Under the pieces are notes generated by a model, which saw only the letters and a program-made list of their open reading frames with translations, was not told where the DNA came from and made no database searches. A program made the position numbers and the translations under genes. From Paragonimus westermani (taxonomy: Eukaryota; Platyhelminthes; Trematoda; Plagiorchiida; Troglotrematidae): DNA of 64,000 nucleotides. Positions 34,101 to 45,600 of this stretch are shown here, one piece after another; positions within the stretch are counted from its first letter, which is position 1, and each line of letters opens with the position of its first letter. The stretch spans positions 87,152-151,151 of the forward strand of contig QNGE01001312.1 of the NCBI GenBank assembly GCA_008508345.1, in the 5' to 3' direction.

Positions 34101-34699
34101 AAAAGGGTCCACAGTTTGAGACTTTAATCGGGCAGATTTTAACGCCTTGAGAACCTACCTAGGTTCACTTATTTTTGACCTGGACTTCGTGGACCAGAAC
34201 TACCGTACATTTCAGAGCGCAATTCAGAAAGCAGACGATGTATTCATACCGCGTGAACTGTGTTTTCTCTCATATCGACCACCCTTTCCACTCAGGATAC
34301 GTCGTCTTCTCAATACCGTTCCCAATTATTCGCGAATCATAAACTTACAGGAAACTCAGAGGACCCAAACGCGTTCCGCGTTGTCCGAAACAAGTGTAGG
34401 CGGGAAATCCGCGAACACACCAAACTCGTACACGAAATATCCTCCTCAGAGCCTGCAGGAGCAAAAACTTCTTATACAAGCATATGCGACGACTAAGAAA
34501 GAACAAACATTCAGCTCTTTCTTTACGAGTTCCCAACGGGGAGACTTCACCTGACTCCCTAGTTTTGGCCGAGTTATTCAGGGGATACTACTCGACAGTC
34601 TATAATGTCACATCCCCAAGCTGGCATCCTGTACTACCGTTGCAGATATTCAGGCAACCACTCGTGACCGCTGAGTTTAATGCGCTAGATGTTGAAGAC

Positions 34700-35880
34700 T
34701 TTTACTCAAGGTTGATTGATACAGTGCAATGGGTCCTGAAATGATCCATCCCAGAATACTCAAGGAAGCAGCTGTTAGTCTGGCTGAACCCCTTCATAAG
34801 CTGGTTAAGCAAACACTCCAGACTAGTATCCTCCCTAGCGCATGGAAAGAGGCGATGGTCACACCCGTATTTAAAGTGGGTGACCGGCACTATCCGGCTA
34901 GCTATCGGTCAATCAGCCTTACTAGCATCCCGTGCAAAATAATGGAACACCTACTAAAGCGCGCCATATTCAATCACTTCTTATCAAATAATCTTTTCTA
35001 TTGCACCCAGCATGGCTTCCTTCCTAATCGATCATGTACAACAAACGCTTATTTTCATGGATAGTCTGACGGAAGCCAAAGATAATGGCCTCATCTCAAA
35101 TGCTATCTGCTTTGATTTCGCCAAGGCTTTTGACCGTGTCCCACACAGCTCTCTGAAACACAAACTGAAAGCCTACGGTATTCAAGGAGAGGTTCTTTGC
35201 TGGATTGCCTCTTTTCTTGATAGTAGAACTTTTAGAGTCAAGACCGGATCAGACCTATCGCCCCCCTCTTTCATTTCTGCGGGAGTTCCCCAAGGGTCAG
35301 TCCTAGGTCTTTTGTTATTCTTCATTCACATCAACGGCCTTCCAAACAATATTTCCAGCAACGTCCTCTTATATGCAGAAGGCCCAAAAATCTGGAATGC
35401 CACTGATCCCAGTGCACTGCAAATTGATCTTGACGCGATCAAGCACTGGTCGGACGATTGGAGCCTTCCACTAGATGGCAATAAATGTGCTCCAATGTCA
35501 CTCAGCGGAGATTCTGGCAATGTCTCCATGATTTATAGTGGATCTAACACAGCAGATATCATGAGAATCGACCTGAAGAAAGATCTGGGCAACGGGATGT
35601 CGTCTAACTTGTCCTTCACGTATCACCATGAGATGGCGACAAAAAATGGATTCGCCGCTCTTAGGATGATTAGGCGCATTTTCCCTTTCATAGACAAGAA
35701 AACTTTTCAAACGCTTAGCGGGTTTATATTAGACCGTTCCTTGAGTATGCCAATCAAGTCATGTATACCGGCCTGAAGAAAGACATATTAGCTGTTGAGA
35801 GTGGTGGTCGCGGGCCTGAGTAATGTTACTTACGGGACTCGACATGAAATTCTTGACCTGTACCCACTCAAATTTTGAAG
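34700..35880 (+). pseudogene. Reverse transcriptase of the CR1-like LINE
   Basis: Two overlapping frames cover most of it: 34,729-35,064 and 35,012-35,776. Motifs in order are GPEMIHPRILKEAA, PVFKVGD, YRSISLTSIPCKIMEHLL, QHGFLPNRSC (frameshift about 35,030), FDFAKAFDRVPHSSLKHKL (motif A), FRVKTGSDLSPPSF and GVPQGSVLGLLLFFIHINGL. The catalytic box is LLYAEGPKIWN, so both catalytic Asp residues of YADD are replaced by Glu-Gly. Another frameshift lies near 35,725. The enzyme is dead. Confidence 0.87.
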
Positions 35881-35884
35881 ACTC

Positions 35885-36150
35885 CGCGGCGATTTAATAC
35901 TCACACACTTATTCTTTAGAGTTGGTCTTGCGGAACAGTTCTTCACTGTAGCGAATGTCGACAGCCGACGAGGACATAATAAGAGTTTCAAGCTTCGTCC
36001 TCGGACACTTCTTAGGCAGCAGTTCTTTTCTTACAGGGTTATTAACTATTGGAACAGCCTTCCCTTTGAGATCATCAGCAGCGCTTCTAGGGATAATTTT
36101 GAAGCTTTTCTTGATTCTCATTTACCTCAAATTGCATTATACGAGTAACC
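35885..36150 (+). pseudogene. C-terminal region of the LINE ORF
   Basis: In another frame the sequence reads RRLRGDLILTH, LFRVGLAEQFFT, FKLRPRTLLRQQFFSYRVIN and YW, LPFEIISSASRDNFEAFLDS. This matches the end of the copy at 12.05-12.3 kb. Confidence 0.8.
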
Positions 36151-36329
36151 TTACTTTGTTCTTGGCATTCACTGTAATCCCCAAGAGCGGTGCTACACCT
36201 TGTTTTCGATGATTGCATTTCAGATCGACAGACGCCCACTGACACTGAGCAAGGAAAACCGACTGGATATGGGAACCTTGGGCCGCTGCCTGGAACCCGT
36301 GTATCAATCGTTGAATCGCTGAATAATGA

Positions 36330-36855
36330 CAACGCCTTGACCCAATCGTTCTGACGTCTTTGTGGCCTTCGAATCACCTGGTCCTTTGATGAGTCCGAAA
36401 GTCAATAATTCGCCCAAAGTTGTTGGGGTGCGTTGCACGAAACTCAACTAAGACTACGAATCAATGAGCATTTGTTTGTTCACTCAACAATACGTCATTC
36501 AATTAACCTTGAAAGTGTACTATTTTGAAATTGGGGTTTGTAACGTGGTTCGTTGTCGTATGATTGACGCTGTCTGAGTTTGTACTGTATAAGTCGTGCT
36601 CAAGACCTGTTGCGCCTCTGACTTTGTGTTTTTGTTACCGATCCAGATCCCCGTTGTGCCCCGCCCTTCATAGAAACGCTGTTTCCCGGCGTCCTCACTA
36701 CGTTGCACATTACAGTTTATTAGGTTGGAATTTTGTGCGGTTTTTGCCTCAAAGGTATATCACTTTTTTCTCGAGTTTTCAGAAGTGCTTCACTTCAAAA
36801 ACTGGCAAAGTCTACTAGTTAAACCGGCTCAGCCCTGCTATAGCATAAATTGCTT
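36330..36855. other. Unassigned sequence
   Basis: Nothing recognised between the LINE 3' end and the foldback element. Confidence 0.35.
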
Positions 36856-36857
36856 TG

Positions 36858-37448
36858 CTAGCACCAATTAGGGATTCAGTTTAGGGGTGAATTTGGGCTA
36901 GTTTCGGGAAAATTTAGGGATGGATTCTTCTGACCAACAGTGTTTTCGTTGCTGAGAGTGTGTTTATTAACATGTGAGCCAGTATACTCCATATTTATAA
37001 GCTACATGAAGTGCCTAACACAAAGGAATTAAATAAAATCCAGGAAGTTTTTGTTATACGTATAAACTAGTTCTCAGTCCGTTACGCTTGTTAGGATTGC
37101 GTTAGGGATTTTTTCTCAAATCTCTAACAAATCCCCAAGTGATCTCGAGATTAATCTGGGGTTTGTTTAGGGATTTGTTAGGGATTTGGTACAAAATCCC
37201 TAACGCAACCCTAACAAGTGTAACGAACTGAGAACCAGTTCATACGTATAACGAAAACTTCCTGGATTTTAATGTAATTCCTTTGTGTTAGGCACTTCAT
37301 GTAGCTTATAAATATGGAGTATACTGGCTCACATGTTAATAGACACACTCTCAGCAACAAAAACACTGTTGGTCGGAAGAATCCACCCCTAAACTTTCTC
37401 GAAACAAGCCCTAATTCACCCCTAAACTGGGTCCCTAATTGGTGCTAG
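36858..37448. mobile_element. Foldback (long inverted repeat) element 1
   Basis: The arms 36,858-37,135 and 37,170-37,448 are near-perfect inverted copies around about 37,153, with ATCTCGAGAT near the centre. The outermost bases read CTAGCACCAATTAGGGA and TCCCTAATTGGTGCTAG. Both arms carry TTATACGTATAA/CATACGTATAA, a CACAAAGGAATT block and GTTAGGGATT motifs. Ends in GCACC...GGTGC flanked by TA fit a TA-target DNA transposon derivative, an inference. There is no coding capacity; it looks like a MITE. Confidence 0.85.
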
Positions 37449-37892
37449 AAGGGTAGGGAATAAGTTAGGGGTTGAATTAGGGCTGTTTTGGCGGAAGACT
37501 TGGGGATGGATTTTCTTGACCAACAGCATTTTGGTTGCTGAACATGCATCTACTTGCCTGTGCACCAATGTACCCCGTATTTATGAAATACATGAAGTAC
37601 CTAACACAAAGGACCTGCATCAAACTCCACGAAGTTTTCATTATACGTATAAACTTGTTAGCGCTTTACAATTGTAAGGGATTTGGGACATAATCCCTAA
37701 CGCAACCCTAACGAGTGTAACGCGCTGAGAACTAGTTTATACGTATAACGAAAACTTCCTAGAGTTTAATGTAAGCTCATTGTGTTAGGTATAGGCGAGT
37801 AGATACATTCTGTTGGTCAAGAAAATCCATTCCTAAATCTTCTCCCAAAACAGCCCTACTTCACCCCTAATTTATTCTTCAGTTGGTGCTAG
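37441..37892. mobile_element. Foldback element 2, shorter relative of element 1
   Basis: It starts within the right end of element 1. The left arm is 37,461-37,655 (AATAAGTTAGGGGTTGAATT...TTATACGTATAAACT), the right arm 37,690-37,885. The centre is reduced to about 30 bp relative to element 1. Its right terminus (GGTGCTAG, 37,885-37,892) matches the element 1 terminus, while its left terminus is merged with that of element 1. Confidence 0.8.
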
Positions 37893-37899
37893 TAGGGAG

Positions 37900-39020
37900 G
37901 TAAACTTTCCTCCGGTTGGGAGTGTAATTTGTTAGAAACTTTTGCTTAATTTTACTGAGACTTGAACCAAAAACACACTGGCCTGAACATTTCAACATTT
38001 GACTGCAATCACACTCAAATGCAATTAGTTACACTCATCACTTCGTTTCTCATAAATTTAGAGCTTGTCGTGGTAAAGTTGAAGTTAGTCTCTTCTTCCT
38101 CGCATTCATCACAGCAGACGTACCATGGCGCATCCCTTCACACAGGGATTTGTCCCTTGTTCACCACTGTTTCAACTTTACATCATCAGTTTACAGAAGA
38201 GGATTCCTGGCCGATTTTTTCTCCGTCAGAATGACTTAAAAACAGTGCTGGTATCGTGGGTCCATGATCTCAGCACATTTCTTTCTCCCAAAGAACCTAA
38301 AGAGAAGGTACTAACTTTCATTATTTCAAATAACCTGGTGGTCACATTAGAAAACCTCTTACTGTGAGACGTCGAAGACTTTACTAAAAATTTACACGGC
38401 TCACAGACTGACACCGAGTAACTATAGCCAACACCCCTTTCTACTCTCTTCTGTGAATGTCAAAATATCGATTATAGTTAACGGAATGTAACAGAATCCA
38501 TAGTTAAACAGGCTTCACTAATATTTTTGTTAGTCTAAATACCATATATGCTATGGCTAAGGTATAAAAATGTTGGTTGTATCCAAATGGAGTACCCAAG
38601 TGGCAAAATGGTGTGAGGCCCGCGCGGGCAACGGCAAGTAGCGGAAAAATTTGGCAGTCAACGCTTTTTAACCATAACCAAATTTGCTGGTTTCATTAAA
38701 ATTCCTTTCACTGTTCATTCTCAACGCTTTTTAAATCTTTCCAACTCCCCCGGAACTAATTTTTGAAAAAAAATTCGTGAACCTGAGAAAAATCATACTC
38801 TGTCTTTTCACATTATTATCCGTTGGGTACGTCCACGCTTTCTGTCATCAAGTTTTCTCACCAAACAGTCAAATCCCCTTTACCAGCAACTTGATTTCTT
38901 CCATAAGGTCATCGGAAAATCGAGGCAGACAAAAGAACCGAAAAAAAATGAGATAGAAGTGAACTTGCAACGACGGTTATGAAGCGGCCTACACATATCT
39001 CCGTAAATAATTGAGAGAGC
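37900..39020. other. Unassigned sequence
   Basis: Frames up to 90 codons (37,962-38,234) without recognised motifs. Poly-A and poly-T runs occur around 38,765 and 38,945. Confidence 0.35.
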
Positions 39021-39399
39021 AGAAGTGAATTTGGTAGTTGAAACTACGCAAAGGTAGTAAGATGTGTAGTTAGCTCAAACTCAGGGCTAGTTTCTGTGCA
39101 GTAGTATTAACGCCACACGTTAGCCAACAAAATTGCAATGCGATCAGTGTTTGTGCAGCGTAATTATTCATGTAGTTAAACATCAGTAGCATAGTTTTCG
39201 TTTGTGGGTTACGACCATTGCACCCGCCGCGGTTTGAATGAAAAGACGGAATGTCGTGGTGATGATATTGCTTCTTTTTCACACCCACAGCTCTTGTGTG
39301 CGCCGGCTCGATTGTAGACACTTTTCCATTAACTGAATTCAAATCGGAAACGAAATTTACAGTCCCAGATTTACAAGACTGTGAAAAATAGATCACTCA

Positions 39400-39670
39400 A
39401 GTCTAGCAATAGATGGGCCAGAATAATAGCACAAAGTGAACGTGTGTAAGTGATGGATTGCGTATCTGTGAGTGAAAATTCGTATTCGCCAATAATAGGT
39501 GAAGCATGTCTAGTAATACCCTTAACAGACATATTAGCAGGCCTCAAGACGACAGAAGGTTCCATCCGCATCATGCGATCAACAGACATAAAAGAATCAA
39601 GACTACCCATGTCGACAGGGAAGGAATGTTTGGGGCCACAGTTAAAAGTGAATATAATTGGTGGAATCAA
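39400..39670 (-). pseudogene. Aspartic protease of the gypsy remnant
   Basis: A 99-codon minus-strand frame carries HSFPVDMGSLDSFMSVDRMM, with the active-site DTGS changed to DMGS. SVVLRPANMSVKGIT and PIIGEYEFSLTD follow, aligning with ILHPCSVTIRDITGHS of the 25.3 kb element's protease. Confidence 0.78.
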
Positions 39671-39764
39671 CAGAATTAGTGGAATTTACTGTAAGAGCAA
39701 TAGATTAAAAATCAGATTAGACTTTGATCTTTTGAAGAATTCTGAAACAAGCACGTCTCCGAAC

Positions 39765-39870
39765 AAAAACAAATGGCTTGAATGTGCTCTATCTTTCCGC
39801 ATTTATTTCATTTAGAATTGTGAAATTAGCTCTTAGGCCGGGGATTTTTATGGTCACATGACTTACATTT
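39765..39870 (-). pseudogene. Zinc-knuckle region
   Basis: The minus strand reads DKCKSCDHK, stop, then stop-NKCGKIEHIQAIC. The second motif is a CX2CX4HX4C knuckle in which the first Cys codon has become TGA. The first knuckle is more decayed. Confidence 0.65.
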
Positions 39871-39879
39871 ATCCCAATG

Positions 39880-40547
39880 TTGTACAGATTTCGGGTTAGG
39901 ATGATTTTGCTCAGCATCTTTATATATCTGACAAGTTTTTTTTCACCTGCCGCTGTTGTTGATGTGGTTGTTTCCCAGCACTGCTGGCGTCATATAACAC
40001 AGCTGGTTTTTCATTTACGATGGCTTTCACACTCTGAAAGTATTCACAGACAACTCTGGAAGACTGGAGAGAGGCCTCTTCCAGTAGTAACAACTTCTGA
40101 AGAAGACTTGGGGCATTGGTTACTGCAACTAATCTGCCTTATGGCTGAATCTGCGGTTGATCACCGAAATTACACTTCGCTGTTTGAGTTTGACTTGGAA
40201 TAATAAACGCGCAGACTTCTAGATTTTCTTTCTCCAATAAAGTTGGTATTTTTGCTCCTCCCGCAGCATCACAGTTGTCAGACTGGACTTGCTTGATTAG
40301 CAGGTGCATCAAAGAATCATAAGGAATTGAAAGGCAAATCCGGAAACGCCAGACTTTTAATCAAAACATACGCATCCTTGCCGATGACCTTGAGAGAATG
40401 CGGTGTTTTCTTTTCCTCTCTCATATCATTAAGAGTAATACACCGAATCTCAAGGCGTTCCAGGTAATCTTTCATTTCCTGTGAACCTGAGTGGATGCTC
40501 AGATCTTCCAAATTACAGGAATCCATCATACAAAATATCCTGATCAC
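39880..40547 (-). pseudogene. gag of the gypsy remnant
   Basis: A 76-codon frame (40,547-40,317) carries EMKDYLERLEIRCITLNDMR and GKDAYVLIKSLAFPDLP, the usual start of gypsy gag in this group. Further on, minus-strand translation gives GRLVAVTNAPSLLQKLLLL and VVCEYFQSVKAIV, matching the LRDRLI...L and later helices, with stops and frame changes. Confidence 0.72.
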
Positions 40548-40555
40548 GGTGTCAG
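40537..40555 (-). promoter_or_regulatory. Primer binding site-like sequence
   Basis: The minus strand reads TGACACCGTGATCAGGATA directly after the LTR-like repeat. It agrees at 14 of 19 positions with the PBS of the 25.3 kb element, so it is probably a decayed PBS of the same type. Confidence 0.5.
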
Positions 40556-40744
40556 TCGTGGTATTTGGAAATACGCAATAGTAATTGGGAGTGTCCTCAT
40601 CTCAAACTCAGAGCTGATTTCTATGCAGTAGTAATGAAGCAACACGTTAGCCAGCGAAAGTGTAATGCAATTAGTATGTGTACATAGTATTTATTCATGC
40701 AAACAAGCAACAATAGCGTACCGTATTCGGTTATCGGTTACAAT

Positions 40745-41335
40745 CACTGTACTGAAACATAACAATCCTACAGTATTCCTTCTAGGTGATAAAATAATAC
40801 TACTACAGAAATTTGCTAGCTCACATTGGATCACCTTATTGTGGCCTCCCGAACGTGTACAACATTCGAACATGGACCATACTAATACAAGTTTTGTGGA
40901 TATGTCTGAAATTCCACATCTCCATAAATACTCAAGACAGAGCAAATGTAAAATAACAGTCAGGAGGCACTCTTTCTAAAATATACATCTGGATGCACGA
41001 AACAAGTTAATCTCATCCATACTCTGAAGTACAAACAAAAATGTCTAATTTCTCAGGCACCTACCTCACGGATCACGACAGTACAGCCAAGATTACGAGT
41101 GCCTTTAGACAAAGCTCAATAAATTAGGTAGAATTAATTATCCACTTTTCAGAGTAGAATTGACTGACTTTCACGTATGAAAATAAATTGGTGGGATTGT
41201 CATTTTCAACTTTTTAATCATTACTCACCGAAACTCGTGAGATACCGGCATATTCTCGCAGGCAGTGGTAAGTGGGTATCTACTTCTGAGATACACTGAC
41301 TGTGATCACAGTATAGCCACAGTGTACTGTCAAAT
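40745..41335. other. Unassigned sequence
   Basis: A 104-codon frame (40,665-40,979) overlaps the end of the LTR-like repeat and is not recognised. Confidence 0.35.
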
Positions 41336-41339
41336 AGTG

Positions 41340-41700
41340 CAGAATTTGAAATCGCCGGTATTTGCCGCATATATTAGGTTGCAGGAAGGATAGCTAGCAG
41401 CCGAGAAGGAATGCTAATACAAATGGAATAATCTGTCAGGGCCACAAAAGGTGTTGATGTTTCTTGCCGTTGGCTGACCCAACCCCAAGCCTGTGACACA
41501 GAAATCTGACCTACAAGAGTATAGAAGATGAAGCTTCCTTGATAACTTGTGCCTGAGACCACTGACTCAACAGTCTGATTTACTTAACAATGTGAAATTT
41601 GTTCAGCCTGAAAATGCAATGGATATAATATTCGTGCATAATTCTGACCACTGATTCCACGGGAAGGCATTGGAGAGCTGGTGAACCCCATTATGGACCG
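41340..41700 (-). repeat. 5'-region fragment of the RTE/EEP-type LINE
   Basis: Inverted copy of 54,310-54,665. The minus-strand frame has VSGTSYQGSFIFYTLVGQIS, GWVSQRQET and SICISIPSRLLAILPA, matched by the plus-strand frames at 54.45-54.65 kb. It stops exactly where the endonuclease frame begins in the 54.6 kb copy (GGCGATTTCAA). Confidence 0.75.
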
Positions 41701-41954
41701 TATGATATATACTTGCGCTACCTGAGGTGGTCCTCTTTCTTTCCCATTTGGACAAGTCTTATCGATTTTACTCCAGCGCTTGGTACTTGAGCCGTTACTC
41801 TTCCTAATTCGTATCATGAACTTTCCGAAAATAATCCTCACATAACTTCTCGCTGTATGCGGTTCACCTTAAAATGTGAAAATCTGTTGTTGCTAGCATT
41901 CATCAACCTGACCGGAATGCCGCCAGGAAGTGCTCACAGGAGTAATGTCACTGC

Positions 41955-42610
41955 CTTAGTGGCAACAAACGCGTGCACATTTTTCTTCGTAGACATTCTG
42001 GAAATCTGTTCGTTACACATATTGCTCGGAAAGCTATAGTGGCTGCCAAAGTGGACTTCGAGAGAGGTCCAGGAATCTGGCTGTCGTCCAACTTGTTTCC
42101 CACTTATCACTGTGAACAAACAGCTAAAAATGACCGTGCTCTGTTCAGCGTGATAAAATAAATGCTGTCGCTTTTAGACAAGAAAACCCTCCAAACTCAT
42201 CATGAGGTCTATGTCCGACCTTTGTCTAAATATGCTAAGTCACTGATGTCTACTGGCCTCAAGATGGAAAAGAATGCTTTGTACGTGGTCAGAGAACTGC
42301 TGTAAATAACAGTAACAGACCGTGTAGATCTTTCTACGAATTCATTTGGACATATTTTTTCTCCATCTACTTGAGTACCTAAAACTTTCAGGTGGCCTAG
42401 TTCTCACTTGCTTTTTTTATTAGAAGGTCTGGCAGATATGCGCGCCACGTTTTCGACAAAAATCATCTACGAACTCGGGGGAAGAACCTGTACAAGTTAA
42501 AATGTCGGCTGCTTTTTCAACTCTCTTTTATGTAACAAGACTGTGACTCACTGAGATAGGCTTTCGCTATTGTTTGTCAATGCTCCCTCTAAGACGTTGT
42601 CAGATTGGCA
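41955..42610 (+). pseudogene. CR1-like LINE fragment, RT C-terminal part
   Basis: Translation gives SGNLFVTHIARK, KVDFERGPGIWLSSNLFPTY, LDKKTLQTHHEVYVRPLSKY, then TGLKMEKNAL. This matches SGNLFVIHGAQS, KVDLKKDLGIWLSS and YTGLKKDI of the 11.3 kb copy. DNA similarity continues to 42,610 through the region equivalent to the 12.0-12.24 kb C-terminus. It has stops and frame changes, and the 3' UTR is missing. Confidence 0.78.
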
Positions 42611-42614
42611 CTAT

Positions 42615-45600
42615 GGTGGCCAAAATACACACTAAGATAAACAGCGCTTGTTCATTTTATCTCATGAAGCCCGTCATTCATTTGGTGATATGGTGATCCT
42701 GACGGGCGATTTTCTATCAATACGCTTTAAGCAAATTCAGCCCTTGATAGGTATCGCACAAAAGCTGAAGCGATCCGGGAAACAGATTGCAAGGCTTATA
42801 CCTGCGTTTCAGTTAACTAATTACAGAGTTACTAACTCAACTGTTAACTGGACCTAAACCAAAATCAAACAAAGACAACTGTTCATCACAAGATACTTTG
42901 GGCAGAACAACACGATTTGAATATATATCTATTTTGTATTAGTTTTATTGTGGAACTTGTGTTTTAATCAGAGAATTCTATTTGATCTGCATAGCTCCGA
43001 CCGGGGATTGTTTATAATGAAGAGGTAGGCATGATACAATATGACGTCCTTTCTAAAAGTTGTTAAATTTTTATTCATCTACCTACTGAAAAAATAAGGG
43101 GAATACAGGTTGTCCGATTGGAAAGATGTTGGATAATATATTTATCACTTAGCCGAATAAAACGAAGCTAATTGATTCTAGCCTACTTTGGGATCAACGG
43201 TGGCAATGCTGGAGCTAAACGAGTAAACGAGGGCTCACAAAGCAACTCCTGGAAATCTGTATTCGTTTTCAGAAGAATAGTGTCGTTCTTTTGGAACAAG
43301 AGATTCCGCCAGTAACCCATACAACCCCAAACAAATGGAAAGCTGAATATGATGTTGTTTGGGACAAATTACAATCCGCCGTGTGCAAAGCGTTGCACAC
43401 TCGATTGGGATGACTTCTGATTCTGATCATTATCTATGTTAACAAGTGAGCGGTAAATCATACGCGGAAAACATGCAAGTAGTCGAATAGTGATCATCTT
43501 CATCTTGAGTATCTACACTGGCTCTCCTTAGCCCGAAAACAGCAAGGTTCATAGCTCTCTGTTGAGTTTGCTCTGGGTTACACTGATCTGGTGCCAATCT
43601 CCCGCGGTGCGAGCGAAATTCGGCGTGTTGTTCCATTACTGTTCATTACTATAGTTTTCGTCAGAATTGTTTTCATTTTCTACATATCGTCAACTTTTTA
43701 GCCGGTTAAACGTTAATCTACCCAGAAGACTGAAGTGTTATTTCGAGCGTGAGTCCAGTTGCTATGACCAATGGTAAGGTATATTTGACGTTCAGTTTTT
43801 CACTCGTACATATTACCCAGAGCATTTGAAAATAGATTACTACTCTACTCCATTTCAAGGCAGCTTCATCATTATACGAATGAGCTACACTTAAGCGGAA
43901 CACAATGTAATGTGCAACTTAAATTGTGTAAATAAATTATCAGGTCGTTGTAGTAAATATACGGTCTCTGTTGATTTCGTAGCTTTACAAGTGGTCTCAC
44001 GTAAACTGAGCGGTTTATTATGTTTGCACATTAAGATCATGTGACTGGGGCTGACGGCGCTAGTAAGAGCCAGGACAACGAAGAATCGAGCCTCTTTTAC
44101 AGACACATTTAACGTGCAAAGCAACACTCTTCATGCTTATCTGTTCGTATAGCGTCTTCATTGCAGCGCTTCTCTTCTGTACGTAAGAGTTCCACAATCA
44201 TGGAGTGAAAGCATCACACGCACAGACTTTATTTGGTTTAAAGACAGAAGAGTGTGCTGCTGGGACTGGCCGAAGTGTGTGAGTACGATGATTAAATTGG
44301 GTGTAAGAGGGTACTTACAACTTTATAGACCAAACTTGACAGGTAAATATTGTAACTGTATGGTATGAAGACTTTTCGAACTAATGACAAGCAGTTAACT
44401 GGTTGGGACTCAGACGTTTTGGTAACAGAAGACCGGAACCTGTACATACGGTTTCCATTTCATTACATTTTGGGTAACAGTCATTTTTAATGATGGCAAC
44501 GCTCGAGGCAGTCGGTTGGTGCTTGAGTGGCAGGATGTTTGTTTCTTTAGCAGTTATCGGGCCAACGGTAGCAAATCAGTCAAAACCCTACTGACTGGTT
44601 GTTGCTATGTCATTCCATCTGATATTCACGTGTCTTAGATGTATTGTCGTCTGCGAAGTCGTCTGTTGTTCTCATTACGCATCGTTTTCATTTAAACTCG
44701 GTTATTGCTCAGTGCTGAAAATTTTTAGAAATCGCGAATTGATTTTCAAGCTATGGTGCGTACCCTGCAGTTGAATAGAATATTTATCAAAATTTTGCTA
44801 TAACTAGCGTAACAAACAAATTGGTGGTTGATTTTCAGCTCTCCTGGACATCAAAATTGACACCGAATAGATGATTTAAACACCAAAATATTGAACAAAG
44901 TGATTGTTTACGCTGAGAAATGGTTATTTCTGTTAGTTCCTGATATCTGTTATGCTGATTAATAAGAATACAAATATAAGCTTCGCTGGCGTTAGCCAGT
45001 AACCCATCAGATCAGTGACAACCGTTCCGTCCAGGTCGTTAATTAACTAGCGTATATACGAATTAAAAGATATTCTAATAACTTCTGATGCTCAAAGGCT
45101 AAATGCACCATTTATCTTGTCAACCTTTCTGTCCCATAACTGTGGGTATAAAGAGGAAAATCATATGAGTATGACGAACCTGCTCAGCTAACACTGATCA
45201 CAGTCCGTAAAGCCAAAGTGCCGATTATCGCTGGTGCATTTTGCCATGAGGTCTGGAAGAATCCTTCTTGGTGTTTCAAAGTAAACGTGGGATGGCTTGT
45301 TTCACATACTTTCACGCTTTTTGTTAGCATTTTTTCTTAGTGGAACATTCAAAGTGTATGAAAGATGATCATTCCATAACATTTTCATAGGCGTATTATT
45401 TTAGAACAATAATAGATCAAAAGTCTTAAAGGCTGCTCTAGTAACTCTCACTTTTCAATACAACTTCTAACAAAAAATATTTGAAATTAACCTTAAGGAA
45501 ATGATAATGCAGACAACTGGTCGCCAGTTAAATTCCAGCACAGAAGCTGCTATCTTATCTGGAGGCGCAGGTTAGATTTCAGAAGAATCGTATACCGGTC

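Larger units (their letters stand above)
33590..36325 (+). mobile_element. Nearly complete CR1-like LINE (EN-RT-3' end), inactive
   Basis: The element contains an EEP-type endonuclease (about 33,690-34,100), a linker (34,100-34,700), the whole RT domain (34,700-35,880), a C-terminal region to about 36,147, and a 3' UTR ending in 8-bp repeats at 36,306-36,321. It is the reference for aligning the copies at 3-6.1, 11.3-12.5, 32.1 and 42 kb. At least three frameshifts and several stops are visible. The 5' end was not located. Confidence 0.87.
39030..40740 (-). mobile_element. Gypsy retrotransposon remnant with only gag and protease
   Basis: Direct repeats at 40,557-40,740 and 39,030-39,215 enclose, on the minus strand, a PBS-like site, gag, zinc knuckles and a protease. 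RT, RNase H and integrase are absent. The repeats share ACTCAG.GCT..TTTCT.TGCAGTAGTA, ACACGTTAGCCA and a tail toward TTGCGTA. If they are LTRs, this is an internally deleted copy of another gypsy lineage. Borders of the repeats are approximate. Confidence 0.65.

Noticed and set aside
37080..37210. Interstitial telomere repeat
   Set aside because: TTAGGG occurs only within GTTAGGGATT words at irregular spacing inside palindrome arms, not as a tandem array.
36858..37892. CRISPR-like repeat array
   Set aside because: The repeats are two palindromic elements with long arms, not short repeats separated by unique spacers.
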